This document shows positions 1-11,556 of a stretch of DNA of 64,000 nt, piece after piece. The stretch spans positions 114,061,153-114,125,152 of the forward strand of contig OV884014.1 of the NCBI GenBank assembly GCA_930367205.1. The letters are read 5' to 3'. Numbering within the stretch: position 1 is the first letter of the stretch; each line of letters opens with the position of its first letter. This stretch comes from Acanthosoma haemorrhoidale. Taxonomy: Eukaryota; Arthropoda; Insecta; Hemiptera; Acanthosomatidae. The notes under the pieces are model-generated. The model was not told where the DNA came from. It ran no database searches and saw nothing but the letters and a program-made list of their open reading frames with translations. A program made the translations under genes and the position numbers.

Positions 1-630
1 AGAAAATAAATTACTAATCTACAAAGTTATACTTAAACCAATCTGTACTATAATAATAATAGTAATAAGTCGAACATCATGCGTATCCAATCCTTTCAAT
101 CAAAGTCCTGAGAACAATAGTAAATGCCCCTTATTACATCAGCAACAAAACCCTTCATAACGATCTCAATATACCCTACATTCTTGAACTCATCCCTTCC
201 AAGTTCATGAAATTCCATAGTAACCTATCCAGCCACCCTAATCCCCTAGTGATTACACGGCACCACTCATCTCTATAATCCTCCTCGGAGACTAAAACGG
301 TAGTGGCCTCGTGACCTGCTATAAATACATGACAGTGGGAGTCCTGGCAATGGCCACTTTCTCCAATTATGTCCTGAGCGTCTGTGGCTCTCGCGCTCGT
401 ATCCGGTGACGTGGCTGACGGATGAGCGTGGGGGACTTCCCAAGGCTTCCTCTTTCATACGCGAGGGAGGTGACAATCATGCTGATTTGGAAGGCCTCTG
501 GGATGTCTGTAAATGTTGTATGGATGAGCAAGTGAATGAAAATTGTAAATATAGTATGAATGAGAGCATTTATCTCAATTACTTATTGCCTAATAAGGCA
601 GATTGTAATTTTAGCACAATAAAAGTTTTA
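1..630 (+). mobile_element. Jockey-like non-LTR retrotransposon family A, copy 1 (cut by window edge)
   Basis: This is the C-terminal part of ORF2 plus the 3' UTR of family A. The first bases match the 'ENKLLIYKVILKPIWTYG' segment that follows the reverse-transcriptase palm in better copies. The degraded ORF2 runs to a stop at 322-324, where other copies end ...RRLKRQWPRDLL. The 3' UTR follows and ends near 'AGCACAATAAAAG' at about 613-625. A 3' UTR stem-loop lies at 449-470. Frame breaks occur throughout, so it is dead. The 5' end may continue beyond the window. The family is identified from the reverse-transcriptase remnants in the copies at 9022 and 49280. Confidence 0.85.
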
Positions 631-1362
631 TATATATAGAAAGAGTGATAATGAATATATTGCACCTATGCAGACACGAGTAGAACATAGAAGAACACAT
701 AGCCAAATATTAAGTAAACTAAATAATATAATTGATAAAAGTTAACACTCGTTGCTAAGGACGAACGGTGAAGAATTATTACTGGGGGGAGGGAGTAGTG
801 AAATGTTGCATTAGTGCATTAGACAAAGTGATAAATTATTCTAATAGCTACTAATGAAGAATTATGAATTTCTTTGTTTGAAAGGAGATAGAGTAGCTAG
901 TGTTGAAAGATTGACAGATGGTGCGTGATGAAATAACAGACCAGTCTTTGGTAAAATAATTCTTGTCACGCCATTTCTCGGTCTATTTAAATCTTTACCG
1001 ATCGCTGATATTCTTTAATCTTTAGTTTGTTATTTACTTCTTCTTTATTCAGCTGCTCAGTTTCTCTCTCAAGGTTTAGTTGAACCTTTCCGTTATATCA
1101 CACGTTGAAAAATGCCTGGAGCGTTCTACTTGACAAGGGGGAAATGTAGAACGATTCTTACATTATTTATTTAAACGCCATTAAATCGTCTAATTATGGC
1201 AGATTAATATTAAATTAGAAATAAACGTTTAAAGCAAAATTCACAAATTGTTTTTTGAAATTATACAAGTATATTCAATGTAAAATTGTTTTTTTTTAAA
1301 TTAGGCAATAAATATAAATTAATACTTCTTCTAAAATTGAATATTTATTCCGTAGTAGTAGC
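631..1362. other. AT-rich spacer, nothing recognised
   Basis: I see no open frame, RNA gene or repeat that recurs elsewhere in the window. Confidence 0.5.
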
Positions 1363-1627
1363 TATTCTCGCACTCTTATCATCCTCCACTGGCTCGTTTC
1401 CGGTGACGTGGCCGACGGAGGAGCGAGTGGGACTTCCCAAGACTCCGCTTCCTCTTTCGCATGCGAGGGAGGTGACAACCATGTGGATTCGGGAGGTCTC
1501 TGGGTTATTTGTAAATATAGTATGAATGAAGGAGTGTATGGATATTGTAAATATGGTATTTATGAAAAAATGTATCACAATTACTTATTGTCTAATAAGA
1601 CAGATTGTTGTTGTTATTATTAAAGTA
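1363..1627 (+). mobile_element. Family A copy 2, 3' UTR only
   Basis: A severely 5'-truncated family A copy holding only the last 265 bp of the 3' UTR. It starts in the 'CTCGCACTC...TCCACTGGCTCG' segment. The hairpin at 1451-1472 is the consensus form (arms CCTCTTTCG and CGAGGGAGG around CATG). The copy ends in a GTT-rich tail, not in poly(A). The short open frames inside it are UTR shadows. Confidence 0.85.
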
Positions 1628-2189
1628 GTAACTGTGCACTTAAGTGAGTAAACGAGAGTAAATAAATCACTTCTGAACCGATGAATTGCCTAGTTTTTGA
1701 CGCGCATGTTCCAGAAGGCGAACTTGGAATATCAACACAAACTCGGAGCTGCAAACTGTACCTCTAGGAAAGTGTTTCCTAACAGTTACTACAAGTTCAA
1801 AGTGACTTTCACCGCATTACTGGCAGGGCCAAACCTGTTAATATTGCATCTAGGACTTCAGGATAACTTATAGAAAACCACCAATCCTTCATTTACACCG
1901 TAGGCAAACTCAGGGACAGCGCAGCCCGTTGTCCCTGTTTTGTCTAAAATGCCTATAGGAAAGAAACATGAACAACATTCTTGTATTGCAATCATGTGTT
2001 TCTTGCAGCCAGATGTTTTTGTGGCTTCATTCCCACTTTCATCCACTAGGATTAATATCTAGGTACAAATGAGATTTCTGGGCGTACCTCCGGCTATTGG
2101 TCATTCGAATATGACATGCTGGATTGGTTTACTACCATAAAACCATAAAAAATTGTTTCGACTGTAACTTAGAATATTCCAATTACTAT
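1628..2189. other. Spacer, nothing recognised
   Basis: Moderate GC content. A 62-codon minus-strand frame (1858-2046) has no recognisable domain and I do not call it a gene. Confidence 0.4.
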
Positions 2190-2595
2190 CTCATTCGAGC
2201 CGGGCGTTCCTCAAGGTAGCGTCCTGGGACCTAACCTTTATACCATATATACAAGTGATATTTCTGTCTCTAGTAACTATTTCTTAGCATCATTTTCTAA
2301 TGATACGATCAATGCATTCTTAATCCCCTGAGTGCGCTCAACATCGTCCAAAACCACCTCACAGAGGTAGACAATTTGAGCAACCAATGACGCATCTTGA
2401 TGTAAATGAAGGCAAAATCACAGCACATTCACCCTTCCAAGAGGATCCCGTCCGTAGTGTTCAATTCAATACCACTTCACACTTCAAAATCTGCCTAGGA
2501 ACCGCCACTTAAGAGACAAGAAATAAACATACGGTATGAAACTCTATACATACACCTAACAAAATCAATTTCTAAAACCAATGTGGACTTAGAAA
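2190..2595 (+). pseudogene. Reverse-transcriptase palm fragment of a Jockey-like retrotransposon
   Basis: One frame reads VPQGSVLGPNLYTIYTSD followed about 13 residues later by ASFSNDT. These correspond to the B and C motifs of a non-LTR reverse transcriptase, normally VPQGSVLGP...YTSD and AxFADDT. The catalytic FADD box has become FSND, so the first catalytic Asp is lost. Downstream, degraded frames resemble the 'QWRIKVNE.K...ITFT' and '.LKRQEI' stretches of the same domain before similarity fades. No 3' UTR of family A, B or C follows, so this is either a 3'-truncated copy or a different family. Confidence 0.75.
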
Positions 2596-2671
2596 ATTAA
2601 GTATGTGTATGTGTATATTCTATGAATGATAAGTTGTATTTTATAAATAAGTATGAATGAATTCATAAATC

Positions 2672-2811
2672 GTAATTAATAATGTTGTACAATCAAATTG
2701 TAATTAATAATGCTGTACAAGCAAATTGTAATTAATAATGCTGTACAAGCAAATTGTAATAATTAATGCTGTACAAGCAAATTGTAATAATTAATGCTGT
2801 ACAAGCAAATT
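2672..2811. repeat. 28-bp tandem repeat, 5 copies
   Basis: Five consecutive 28-bp units share the core GCTGTACAAGCAAATTGTAA. The first unit carries GTTGTACAATC, and the last two have TAATAATTAAT in place of TAATTAATAAT, so the array shows nearest-neighbour homogenisation. No coding role is apparent. Confidence 0.9.
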
Positions 2812-4298
2812 GTAATTTTTCAAATAAAAATGTTTAATAAATGATAATGTTTTATAGAGGCAGCTGTATTTCTTCTGGTTTCTTCTACTAAATGTCCTAA
2901 CAAAACATAAATAATGACGTAGCGAAAATAAAAATAAAATGAATAGTATAGGTGCTTCAAAAAAAAAAAAAAAACCATTCCAGTAAATAAATACTTACTT
3001 AATTTATACAAATACAAATAAACAAAAGTCGAGTAAAAAAAACAAATAATACTTTATTATCATAATGGTAAAAATATCCCAGTACTTTCTTCGTTAAAAT
3101 GGTCGTAAATCATATTCTTATTAAATTAAAATATGGAGTAAAATAAAAGAAAATGTGAGCCATATTTCTTGTGGAACTTCTGCTGGTATAAATCAAATAA
3201 AACTTATTCTCTCATTCAGAATCGTAAAGTGGACCCCTTCTTTTTTAAAATGGCTTAATACCAATAATGATTTTACAATATCCTTTATTATTATAAAATC
3301 ATATTGAAGGATTTCCGTTTGGCTAGAAGTACTTCAGTACAACTTCAGTTCTGAGATTGTTTTTCAATCATACCATATAGACATAGTTTATTACAACTAA
3401 GTTGAAATTAAATTTGCAATAACTGATATAACCCACTTGTAAATTTGAATTATGCTCGAAATTATGTCCTTATCGTTGTTATGAATAGGCATACATAAGT
3501 TGCTTTGTTTTATCTTATTTAAAAGAAGTTAATCCCGGTTACGTTCCTTTTAACAAGTCTTAAGATATAATACTTGCTGGAGAACTTTTAAAAACTTAGC
3601 TTGAAATTGGTTTTGTAAATATTAACTGAGATTAAAAAACAACTGGCTCTTATTGACAATATTGTTTTGTTTTTATGTCACGGAAAGGCCTTAAAGACCA
3701 CGCGAGTATCATTACTTTAGGTTCTTTCATTGTTTTTGTTTTTCCTTTCCTTCCATTTTTCCCTCATTATCTCTGCGTGCTTTTGTTTTCTTTCTTCTGT
3801 CCACGGGACTCCCTTTTTCGATTTTTTCTTTCCCGCAAGAACCTTGATTTCCCTCTGTCTTTTCCTGTATCTTTCTCCGTCCTGACCATCCTGGTCCGTT
3901 ATTCCTAGTCTTTCAGTTTCTTCCTTCATCTGCTTGATGTATCCCCTTGAGCTCAATATTGTTCTATTTATTATAATGTTACAGAAAAACATTTGTTGAA
4001 ATAATTTACACTTGTGAATTAGGTTTCTGTAGTTTCTGTATATTATAAAATAAAACACCTATCGTCTCTCCGCGTCTTAGTTAATTTAGAGCCCAACTTA
4101 ACCAACCCATAAAGTTTTATAGTTGCCATATGAGTTCGAAACCTTAAGAAGCCTAGTCCACTGAAAACTATTGGAAATAAATTTTTGTGGAGAGACAGAA
4201 GGTTTTTTATTTCATACAACTGGTTTTGTTGTAAGGATTTAATAGGAAATAACCTTCAAATACCTACTAAAAGGATCCCTTTCACTCTCATAAATTCT
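2812..4298. other. Long AT-rich spacer with one Lys/Arg-rich minus-strand frame
   Basis: Mostly featureless AT-rich DNA with a poly(A) run near 2959-2973. A 113-codon minus-strand frame (3717-4058) ends in a strongly basic segment including KKGVPWTEERKQKHAEIM. It does not look random, but I cannot assign a family and see no supporting exon structure. It could be a transposon or exon relic, or chance. Confidence 0.35.
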
Positions 4299-4367
4299 AT
4301 GTTATTTTATTTTTCACCCATTCCTCTTTTCCAATTTTTAGAGCATTGAAAAAAAAAAAAAAATTAA
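4299..4367 (+). mobile_element. Possible family B 3' tail fragment
   Basis: About 70 bp ('ATTTTATTTTTCACCCATTC' to a run of 15 A) resemble the extreme 3' end of family B seen at 19180-19240 and 53770-53830. That end is a pyrimidine-rich TTTTTCCC block followed by a gag-like AGAGC word and poly(A). It is a short, low-complexity match. Confidence 0.4.
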
Positions 4368-4628
4368 TAGGAAATAGGAAGTTAGAACAAAATTTCTTTG
4401 ACTTTTCTGCCATACCGTAGATTAAATAAAAAACAGCGACCGAGGATGTAGGTAGGACTTCTAGGAAACTGTAGAGAGCACTTGGCTATAAACGACAATA
4501 CTTTCTAACAAAATTGAAATTCTAATGATCACAGAGACGCATCCCACACCATGTCTCCTACACACTGGTAACTAACACATAAATCATAAATGAACAAAAC
4601 AGAAAACTAAAAATAGACCAAAATAGTT

Positions 4629-5083
4629 ATATTAATAATCAGAAATATTTCCTAAATACACCTCTCTTTGGAGAGCCCCCGAACCAAATGTTCGCTAATC
4701 CGACCATGCGCAGACTGGCAGCCTAACTTTATCAGTTGGTCTATAGTCATTTATTAAATCAGTTTATTTTAGAATTTCCAAAGTTGTCTTTTAACAATAA
4801 GTTATTGATGTTTATGACTATTTATAATGTTTATTAATTTGTATTGCCATTTTAAATATTTATAGTAATTATTCGAATCTTAATTTCTTTTTAAATATTT
4901 ATATGATTTACGATTGACTGAAATTTATTTTGATTTTAATTAATTATATTATCTGAACCTTTATATTAATGGCCTGTTTAAATTGTGAATTACAATCTAT
5001 TTTGATCTTTGAACCTGTTGAATACTCTTTAAGTGTATCTATGTTTCTCATGTCGTAGTACCTTTGAATAATGGTTTCTTCAC
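4629..5083 (+). repeat. Dispersed repeat G, copy 1
   Basis: This segment recurs in direct orientation at 5865-6343. Both copies begin around 'AGAAATATTTCCTAAATACA' and 'GGAGAGCCCCCGAA', pass through an AT-rich middle, and end with 'GAACCTGTTGAAT', 'TAAGTGT' and 'CTTCTCATG/TTTCTCATG' words. The two differ by many substitutions and small indels. There are no reading frames and no obvious termini, so the class is unknown. The two copies flank a family A fragment. Confidence 0.75.
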
Positions 5084-5086
5084 TGG

Positions 5087-5864
5087 CTCGTATCGGACAG
5101 TACGGTATTTAAGCTTCCATCTCGACATGGAAACCACACGCACGGCTAAAAAGACATAAACTAAACAGACGCTTTGGACAACTGTACAGATTACTTCAAA
5201 GGACATCCCATGTCTCAATAGGAAATAAATTACTTATCTATAAAGTTATACTTAAGCCAATCTGGACATACGGAATAGTGCTATGGGGGACCGCAAAAAA
5301 GTCGAACATGATTGATTGTTAATTCCTTTATTGTGCAATAATTACAATCTGCCTTTTATAAGGCAATAAGTAATTAAGATATATGCTCTCATTCATACAA
5401 TATTTACAGTTCATCATTCACTCGCTCATTCATACAATATTTACAGTTCATCATTCACTCGCTCATTCATACAACATGAAGCCCATCCAATCCTTTCAAT
5501 CAAAAGTGCTGAGAACAATAGTAAATGCCCCTTATAACGTTAGCAACAAAACCCTTCATAATGATCTTAATATACCCTACATTCTCTAACTCATTCCTTC
5601 CAAGTTCATGAAATTCCATAGTAACCTATCCACCACCCTAGTCCCCGCGTCTATGGCCTCCACTGGCTCGTATTCAGTGACGCGGCTGACGAAGGAGCGT
5701 GTGTGGCTTCCCAATAGTCCGCTTCCCTTTCGCACCCGAGGTGACAACCATGTGGGTTTGGGAGGTCTCTGGACTATTTTTAAATACTGTTTGAATGAGT
5801 AGCACTTACTTATTGCCTAATAAGGCAGATTGTAATTTCAGCACAATAAAGAAATTTCAATACA
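5087..5864 (+). mobile_element. Family A copy 3, split by a nested minus-strand family A fragment
   Basis: It starts with a short piece of family A 3' UTR ('CACTGGCTCGTATC') joined directly to 'GGACAGTACGGTATTTA', the region encoding 'VRYLGxHLDK'. It then runs through the ORF2 C-terminus and a shortened 3' UTR to 'AGCACAATAAAG'. It is interrupted at 5312-5472 by an inverted family A 3' end. Parts of the UTR around 5650-5800 are deleted and its hairpin is degraded (CTTTCGCACCCGAGG). It is dead. Confidence 0.85.
5312..5472 (-). mobile_element. Nested family A 3'-end insertion with 7-bp target-site duplication
   Basis: A 161-bp minus-strand copy of the family A 3' terminus sits inside family A copy 3. 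AACATGA occurs on both sides (5305-5311 and 5473-5479). The family A minus-strand copy at 25340-25370 shows the uninterrupted target word. A 36-bp segment (CATACAATATTTACAGTTC plus the following bases) is directly duplicated within the insert near 5394-5466. The order of insertion is therefore clear: this copy is younger than its host copy. Confidence 0.85.
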
Positions 5865-6343
5865 ATATTAATAACAGAAATATTTCCTAAATACATCTTT
5901 GGAGAGCCCCCGAATCAAATGTTTACTTATCCAACCATGTGCAGACAGCCGTGGAGCCATCATCTCTTTTGGTCATTACATTATTTAATATCGAGTATTT
6001 GTTTATTTAACTTATTTATTTATTCTTTAACTTTATCAGTATATTTTAACTTGCAGGTCCATTTATTTTTGGATTTAACTGTTTATACGGTATTTTAATT
6101 TTTGTAATAACTTTGAATAATAATATATTTATACTATATTTCAAGGTAAATTGAAAGAACTACTATTTATTGTGGTTTTAATTATTTATTTAATTTCAAC
6201 AATCAATTTAAGTTTTTAATTTTAATTATACGACCTGTTTGAATTGTGAATGACAATGTATTTTAATATCTGAACCTGTTGAATGCTCTCTAAGTGTGTA
6301 TATGCTTCTCATGTTGTTGTATCTTTAAATAACGGTTTAATGG
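5865..6343 (+). repeat. Dispersed repeat G, copy 2
   Basis: A direct-orientation partner of the 4629-5083 repeat, sharing its start, its end words and an AT-rich middle. It is slightly longer through extra T/A-rich blocks. It begins immediately after the 3' tail of family A copy 3. Confidence 0.75.
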
Positions 6344-6849
6344 ATCGAAAACGCTAATATTTGATAACGAAATAAGTTGAGAAGTATTTAATCATCAAGG
6401 TCCAATCCACACCGACAAATACTCCTGACAAAACAAATATTTTCTCTAAACATTCTGGGGCATATATTATGAGGGAAAAAATGAAAAGTTACCGCTCGTA
6501 GCAAAGTGGCCTTACTGCGAGATATGGGCTTGGAGTGGGGCCAATCCTACCGAAAATCTATTATGTGTAGTCAATCTTTTATTTCCTGCCTTAGGCCTGC
6601 TCCAGTCCCCATTGAATAATGATCACCTTCGATCATTCCCCTTCCAAAAAATATACGATTATAAATACATTTGTTATATATTCTCAGTAAATAACCCTCT
6701 ACTACTGCATACTGAAGGTTCTCTACTGTGAAAAATGCCGTTTATTTTTCTATAGCATAATTACATCAATCTTTTGCCAATACAATATTACTACAGTAGG
6801 ATTCATGTGAAATTGACGAAATAAACCCACTATGTCTCTCCATATCCTT
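6344..6849. other. Spacer, nothing recognised
   Basis: AT-rich sequence without frames over 60 codons and without similarity to other parts of the window. Confidence 0.45.
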
Positions 6850-7736
6850 TGTCGGGTCGTCACGAGGGAGTGTCTAATTACCCTAGCCCTAGTGACGAAA
6901 TGAGGGTTGAAAATAGGCTATGACCTGGACGATTCCTTCATCACGGGTATCTGACTCCATATTTGATAGGTATGTGCACCGACATTGCAATATGTTAAGG
7001 AGAAGAGGTATAGCGTAGGTATTGTAGGTAGTTTATGTGGTCTTAAAATGACCATGAATTCACACTCGGTATCTGAGGGTAGGCGAAAACCATCCGGATC
7101 CCAAAGTCGAGTGTTAACCGGAGAGAGGCAGAATGGATTGCTATGGGAGACACTACTAGGTAAAGTTTGCAGGGCCACGACTACCGTAGTCGACTAGGGA
7201 GAGGTCTCTCCCAAGGAGCTACTAGTTTTAGCGAGGCGAAGGCAGAGAATCCCGCTAGGAAAGTGTGGGTTATGACGAGGCCTGACTAAAACATAGCGAG
7301 GTTAGGAAGAGAGATGCAGAGGTTTTCATAAATGAGAAGTCCAAATCTAGAAACATCAGTGCAGCTGCAAGTCCACCAGTTATAGAGCCATAGTTAGAAT
7401 GATTTATTGGCTAAATTTAGGGGGTATATATAGCCACCGGTAATCAATGATCTGGGGTTTTATTCTGACCAACCAAACCGCAGGGTGACGCTTGACTGTC
7501 CTAGAGCAGGACCCACCCAGCCTCCTCGCCACTACCGCTTCTCCCTTCAAGGGCCTCTGACTAGTTTTTCGCAGCTGCGTCTTTTATTGTTTACAATATT
7601 TAAACTGGTATGACCTATAGTTTGGTAATTTTATTTGCATTTGTTTAAATTAATTTATAACATATTATAACTAATTTAAAATATATATACAATAGAGTAT
7701 ATGGTGATTTATCTTATGTAGTTAGCGGTTGCTACA
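6850..7736 (-). mobile_element. Solo LTR with 5-bp target-site duplication
   Basis: On the minus strand it starts TGTAGCAACCGCTAAC and ends CGTGACGACCCGACA, giving TG...CA ends. It matches the plus-strand LTR at 52859-53661 over its whole length. TCCTT lies on both sides (6845-6849 and 7737-7741). No gag, protease, reverse transcriptase or integrase sequence is nearby, so it is a solo LTR left by recombination between two LTRs. Its short frames, such as the one reading MALQTLPSSVSHSNP, are LTR sequence and recur in every copy. Confidence 0.9.
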
Positions 7737-7741
7737 TCCTT

Positions 7742-8467
7742 ATTAATCTATTTCCGAACTTTTTCGACGGCAAAAGTAATCATATTCATCAAACCTTGAT
7801 ACAGGGTTGAAACTGTAACATTCATGATATATATAAAAAATTTAATTGCAGGGAAAAGTGTCATGACAAATGGAAAGAACGATTGCAACAAATACAAATC
7901 AAGGAAGCATGTAGCAATAGCCCAGTCACAAATACATAATATAAAAATCAAAACAGAATAAATCATTTCTACCTCCATTAAATATCATATATTTATATTA
8001 GCTATAACCATTTTTAACATGTCCCATGGCACTTTTCCTTCAATATGATTACATTGTTCGGGTAGCTCATATATGCTCCCTGTGGGATGAAAGCTTAGTC
8101 TGTCTAAAACGTTTAATGAATAAAGTTATGGAGAGGCAAAGTGTGTTATGTTTCATAATACATACCACTCTCCACCAGGCACTACACCAACAATGATGAT
8201 ATATTTGTTTTAGCGCGCCATGTTGATGAACATCCTCAATACTGTGAGTTGGTGGGAATAGTTAAGTGTGTACTATCTTGTATTACTATTTCAAGATTCA
8301 GGTAGACAGGGTCAGAGGCTAGCCTGAATAACTAAGATTGATCGCGGCGAAAACTCAGGCAATTGTTACCTGATCCAGTTTCCACCAAATCTTGATTACC
8401 TTCTGGTAACTTCAGTGCTACTCGATGACAATTTGAAGTTAACTGTTAATAGTAGGGCTGTCTTTCT
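7742..8467. other. Spacer, nothing recognised
   Basis: A 76-codon minus-strand frame (7748-7978) is hydrophobic but matches no family I know. No repeat partner was seen. Confidence 0.4.
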
Positions 8468-8655
8468 GTGGACAATATTTCCTCGGTTTATTTTCCCAAC
8501 TATCAATTATTAACACCCTCTTTATATACATACAATAGTCTACAGTTCAAATCCTCAGTCCACACCCGGGACACAAGGTCCCGTCTCTCTGACATTTATA
8601 CTCCTGCCCACAAAACGGCAGCATTTAGGTCCCCATATGTAGTCCAAAGGTGAGC
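8468..8655 (+). pseudogene. Possible C-terminal end of a non-LTR ORF2 (family H)
   Basis: The frame contains HTRDTRSRLSDIYTPAHKTA and ends shortly after. The spacing of basic and aromatic residues resembles the C-terminal tail of Jockey/RTE-type ORF2 proteins ('...R.L......T......P......LF N'). It lies just before a repeat (8727-8916) that recurs at 10574-10748. I infer that the two together are the 3' end of one element. The match to any named family is weak. Confidence 0.35.
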
Positions 8656-8726
8656 CCTTCTACATTCTATAGAGTTTTAACAATAAAAAGTTATGTTAGC
8701 TTTACAAAAACTGCTTACAATGCATA

Positions 8727-8916
8727 GCGTGCCCTAGAAGGGGCCATTTACATCTCATTATATATGATGTTATTAGACATATATCATAATTTTTTTTAAT
8801 CAATATAAAATGAGGGGTTAAGGGGAGAAACAACTAAATAAATAAACGGCAGTAGCTCGCTCCAATACTCGCTAGAATTCTCTACCTCCTAATATCAACC
8901 ATGCTTCATTCTTAAG
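8727..8916 (+). repeat. Dispersed repeat H, copy 1 (probable element 3' end)
   Basis: Shares 'GCATGCCCT/GCGTGCCCT', 'CTCATTATATAT', 'TCAATATAAAATGAGGGG', 'GGCAGTAGCTC' and 'CATGCTTCATTCTTA' in the same order with 10574-10748. The copies differ by about one base in seven and by small indels. No coding potential. Confidence 0.75.
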
Positions 8917-9021
8917 AACCTTCAAAACCCTCCTAAACCCAACACCTCATCACCATCCAGAAATGATACGTTTGATAATAATAGTATAATTTACAATTCA
9001 TTTATTATTTTTATATTTTAA

Positions 9022-10187
9022 ATGCTTTTGACAGGGTTCAAGTTCAAAAGATATTTACCACAGACGCTTTTCCTAATCCTACACTCCTACCTTTCAAACC
9101 GCTTCTTCCAAGTCCGCTGTGGCTTAGAATATTCTAATTACTATTTCCAGTACCACAGGGCAGTGTCCTGGGTGCCATCCTCTATAGCCAATACACCACC
9201 GATGTCCCCTCTACCCCCAATACCTCCTTGGCCACATTAACAGACGACCATGTAGTCCTGTCACCGCCATACAGCATCCCATAACCTTCAAAAACACATT
9301 GATAAGATCAAGTATTGGTGCAACCAATGGCGGATCAAAGTTAATGAAGCAAAATGTACGCACGTTACCTTCACCCTCTGTCACAAGCCTTGTCCACTAG
9401 TTTTTTTTTAATTCTATTTCTTTTCCTGTATCCAAGACAGTACGGTACTTAGGCTTTCTTCTCGACAAACGACTGACCTACAATCCACACATGAGGCTAA
9501 AAAGACAAGACTGTATAGACTACTTCAAAGGTCATCCCATCTCTCAATAGAAAATAAATTACTAATTTACAAAGTTATACTTAAGCCAATCTGGACTTAC
9601 GAAATAGAGCTATGGGGGACAGTAAAAAAGTCAAACATCAAGCGCATTCAATCCTTTCTATCAAAAGTCCTAAGAACAATAGTAAATGGACCTTATTGCG
9701 TCAGCAACAAAACCCATTAACGATCTTAATATACCTTAAATTCTTGAGTTCATCCCTTCCATGTTCATGAAATTCCATAGTAACATATCCAACCACCCTA
9801 ATCCCCTTAGTCATTGCACTGCACCACTCATCCCTATAATCCTCCTCGGAGACTAAAACGCCAGTGGCTTCGCGACCTGCTATAAATGCGTAACAGTGGG
9901 AGTCCTGGGAATAGCCAGTTTCTCCAATTATATCCTAAGCGTATTTGATTCTCCCAATCATCCTGTGACGTGGCTGACGGAGGTGCGTGAAGGATTTACC
10001 GAAACCCCGCTTCCTCCTTTGCATGCGAAGGAGGTGACAACCATGTGGACTTGGGAGGTCTCTGGGCTGTTTGTAAATATTGTATGAATGGACAAATGAA
10101 AAATTGTAGATATGGTATGAATGAGAACATTTATCATAATTACTTATTGCCCAATGAGGCAGATTGTAATTTTATCGTAATAAAGCT
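9022..10187 (+). mobile_element. Family A copy 4, longest: RT palm to 3' UTR
   Basis: The longest family A fragment. The part up to about 9240 encodes the reverse-transcriptase palm: VPQGSVLGAILYSQYTTDV followed by LATLTDDHVV, where active elements have AxFADDT. The aspartate pair is kept but F and A are changed. Next come the thumb-like region ('KIKYWCNQWRIKVNEAKC'), the VRYLG and KLLIYKV blocks in broken frames, the ORF2 end near 9880, and the 3' UTR to about 10187. The UTR hairpin (10013-10034) has compensating changes. Several frameshifts and internal deletions show it is inactive. Confidence 0.9.
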
Positions 10188-10573
10188 GTTTAATATTTTA
10201 AATTTCAATAATTTCTCACGCAACCCCAGTGTGATAGTGCCTAGATGTGTATTTCTCGAAAAAATAAGCATCGCCTGACATAAGTAAATTTCCAGACTGC
10301 TGTATATTAACCCCCCCCCCCCCCATGGTTGTTTGTTGTTCTAAGATATTCGCGACAAGACCCCTGAGCTATTCGCCCCACATGACGTATAATGTAATAG
10401 ACGCCGAGTACGTGAGCGAATGCAGGGCTCATAGAGGACCCAGGCGAGGGAGGAATCCTTGATGAAGGGAGTCAGCGGGGGCCAAGATGAATATGGTGCA
10501 AGGAGCACGAGTCATCGGCGCAGGGAGTTACATATGTCTCCCGCAGTCACCAGCGGATCTGCACAAGGCATGC
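10188..10573. other. Spacer with a 14-base C run
   Basis: Contains a homopolymer of C at about 10311-10324 and a moderately GC-rich stretch (10360-10570) with no recognised coding content or repeat partner. Confidence 0.4.
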
Positions 10574-10748
10574 ACAGCATGCCCTGCAAGCAGCCATTTT
10601 CAGCTCATTATATATTATGTTATTGTATATACTTAATTGTTTTAATCAATATAAAATGAGGGGATAAGGGAAAAAATAACTAAATAAATTTACGGCAGTA
10701 GCTCACTGGAATTCTCTAACTCCTAATATCCACCATGCTTCATTCTTA
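10574..10748 (+). repeat. Dispersed repeat H, copy 2
   Basis: Partner of 8727-8916. Similarity starts at 'AGCATGCCCTGCAAG' and ends at 'CATGCTTCATTCTTA'. Confidence 0.75.
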
Positions 10749-11062
10749 CGTTACTTCATACTTAACTTTTACTCAGACGTATTTTCTAGGCATTCTTTGA
10801 TAAGGTAACTGTGTTTTTGCTTGAGGTACTATTTCCTGAGAAATTCGTCACACTGACACTGAAATAAACGATCTGATTGTAGAATAAAATTGTTTTATTA
10901 ACTTTGAGACCAAGTCATATTTAGAAGTGGTTAGCAACGAATGTCAAGCGCGTAGAGATTAGCATTCTTCAGTTTATTTTTGGCATTTGAATTTCGCATT
11001 TTTAGCTTCCTAATTTCCTATGATCCTAATATGTGACTGTACATTTTTTTCGTGAATGTGTC
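10749..11062. other. Spacer, nothing recognised
   Basis: AT-rich; no frame or repeat found. Confidence 0.4.
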
Positions 11063-11556
11063 TGTCGGGTCAAAAATTGTCGTTAAATATCCCCAAAGTG
11101 GGGAGGAGACGCCCGGTTTGGGTAGCTACAACCCCTTAGCCGCCGTCCGGTGAGCGCCAAGAAAGAGATAAGGCGGGTGACCTTTGGTATTTTACCTTGG
11201 CCGCCGGCCTAGTCGGCGGGAAGCCTAATTCGCTTTGATCTGACTCCATAAGATCTTAGAAGGTGTGCCCCGACAAAGCACTATATTCGGGAGAAGAGGA
11301 ACAGGATAGGTTTATAGGTAGTTTATGTGGTCTTGGAATGACAACGAATTCACACTCAATATCTAAGGGTAGGCAAAAACCGTCCGGATCCCGAGTGTGG
11401 ACCGGAGAGAGGCAGACTTGATTGCCATGGGAGACACTGCAGGGCCCTGGGCAACCGTCGTCCATGAGGGAAAGGGCTCTTCCTAGGAAGTGTTAGTTTA
11501 GCGAAACGAAGGCAGGGATTCCCACTAGGAAGGTTAGGGGTCTGACAAGGCCGGAC
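11063..11556 (-). mobile_element. LTR fragment (LTR group of 54091), cut by a DD41D transposon
   Basis: The minus strand carries the 3' half of the LTR, ending TTTTTGACCCGACA at 11063. It matches 54400-54867 and 21720-22160, including the stretches around 'GGATCCCGAGTGTGGACCGG', 'GACTCCATAAGATCTTAGAA' and 'CGCCGTCCGGTGAGCGCC' in this strand's reading. The 5' part is missing: similarity stops at 'CCGGACTAAA' exactly where the transposase fragment of the next entry begins. Confidence 0.85.
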
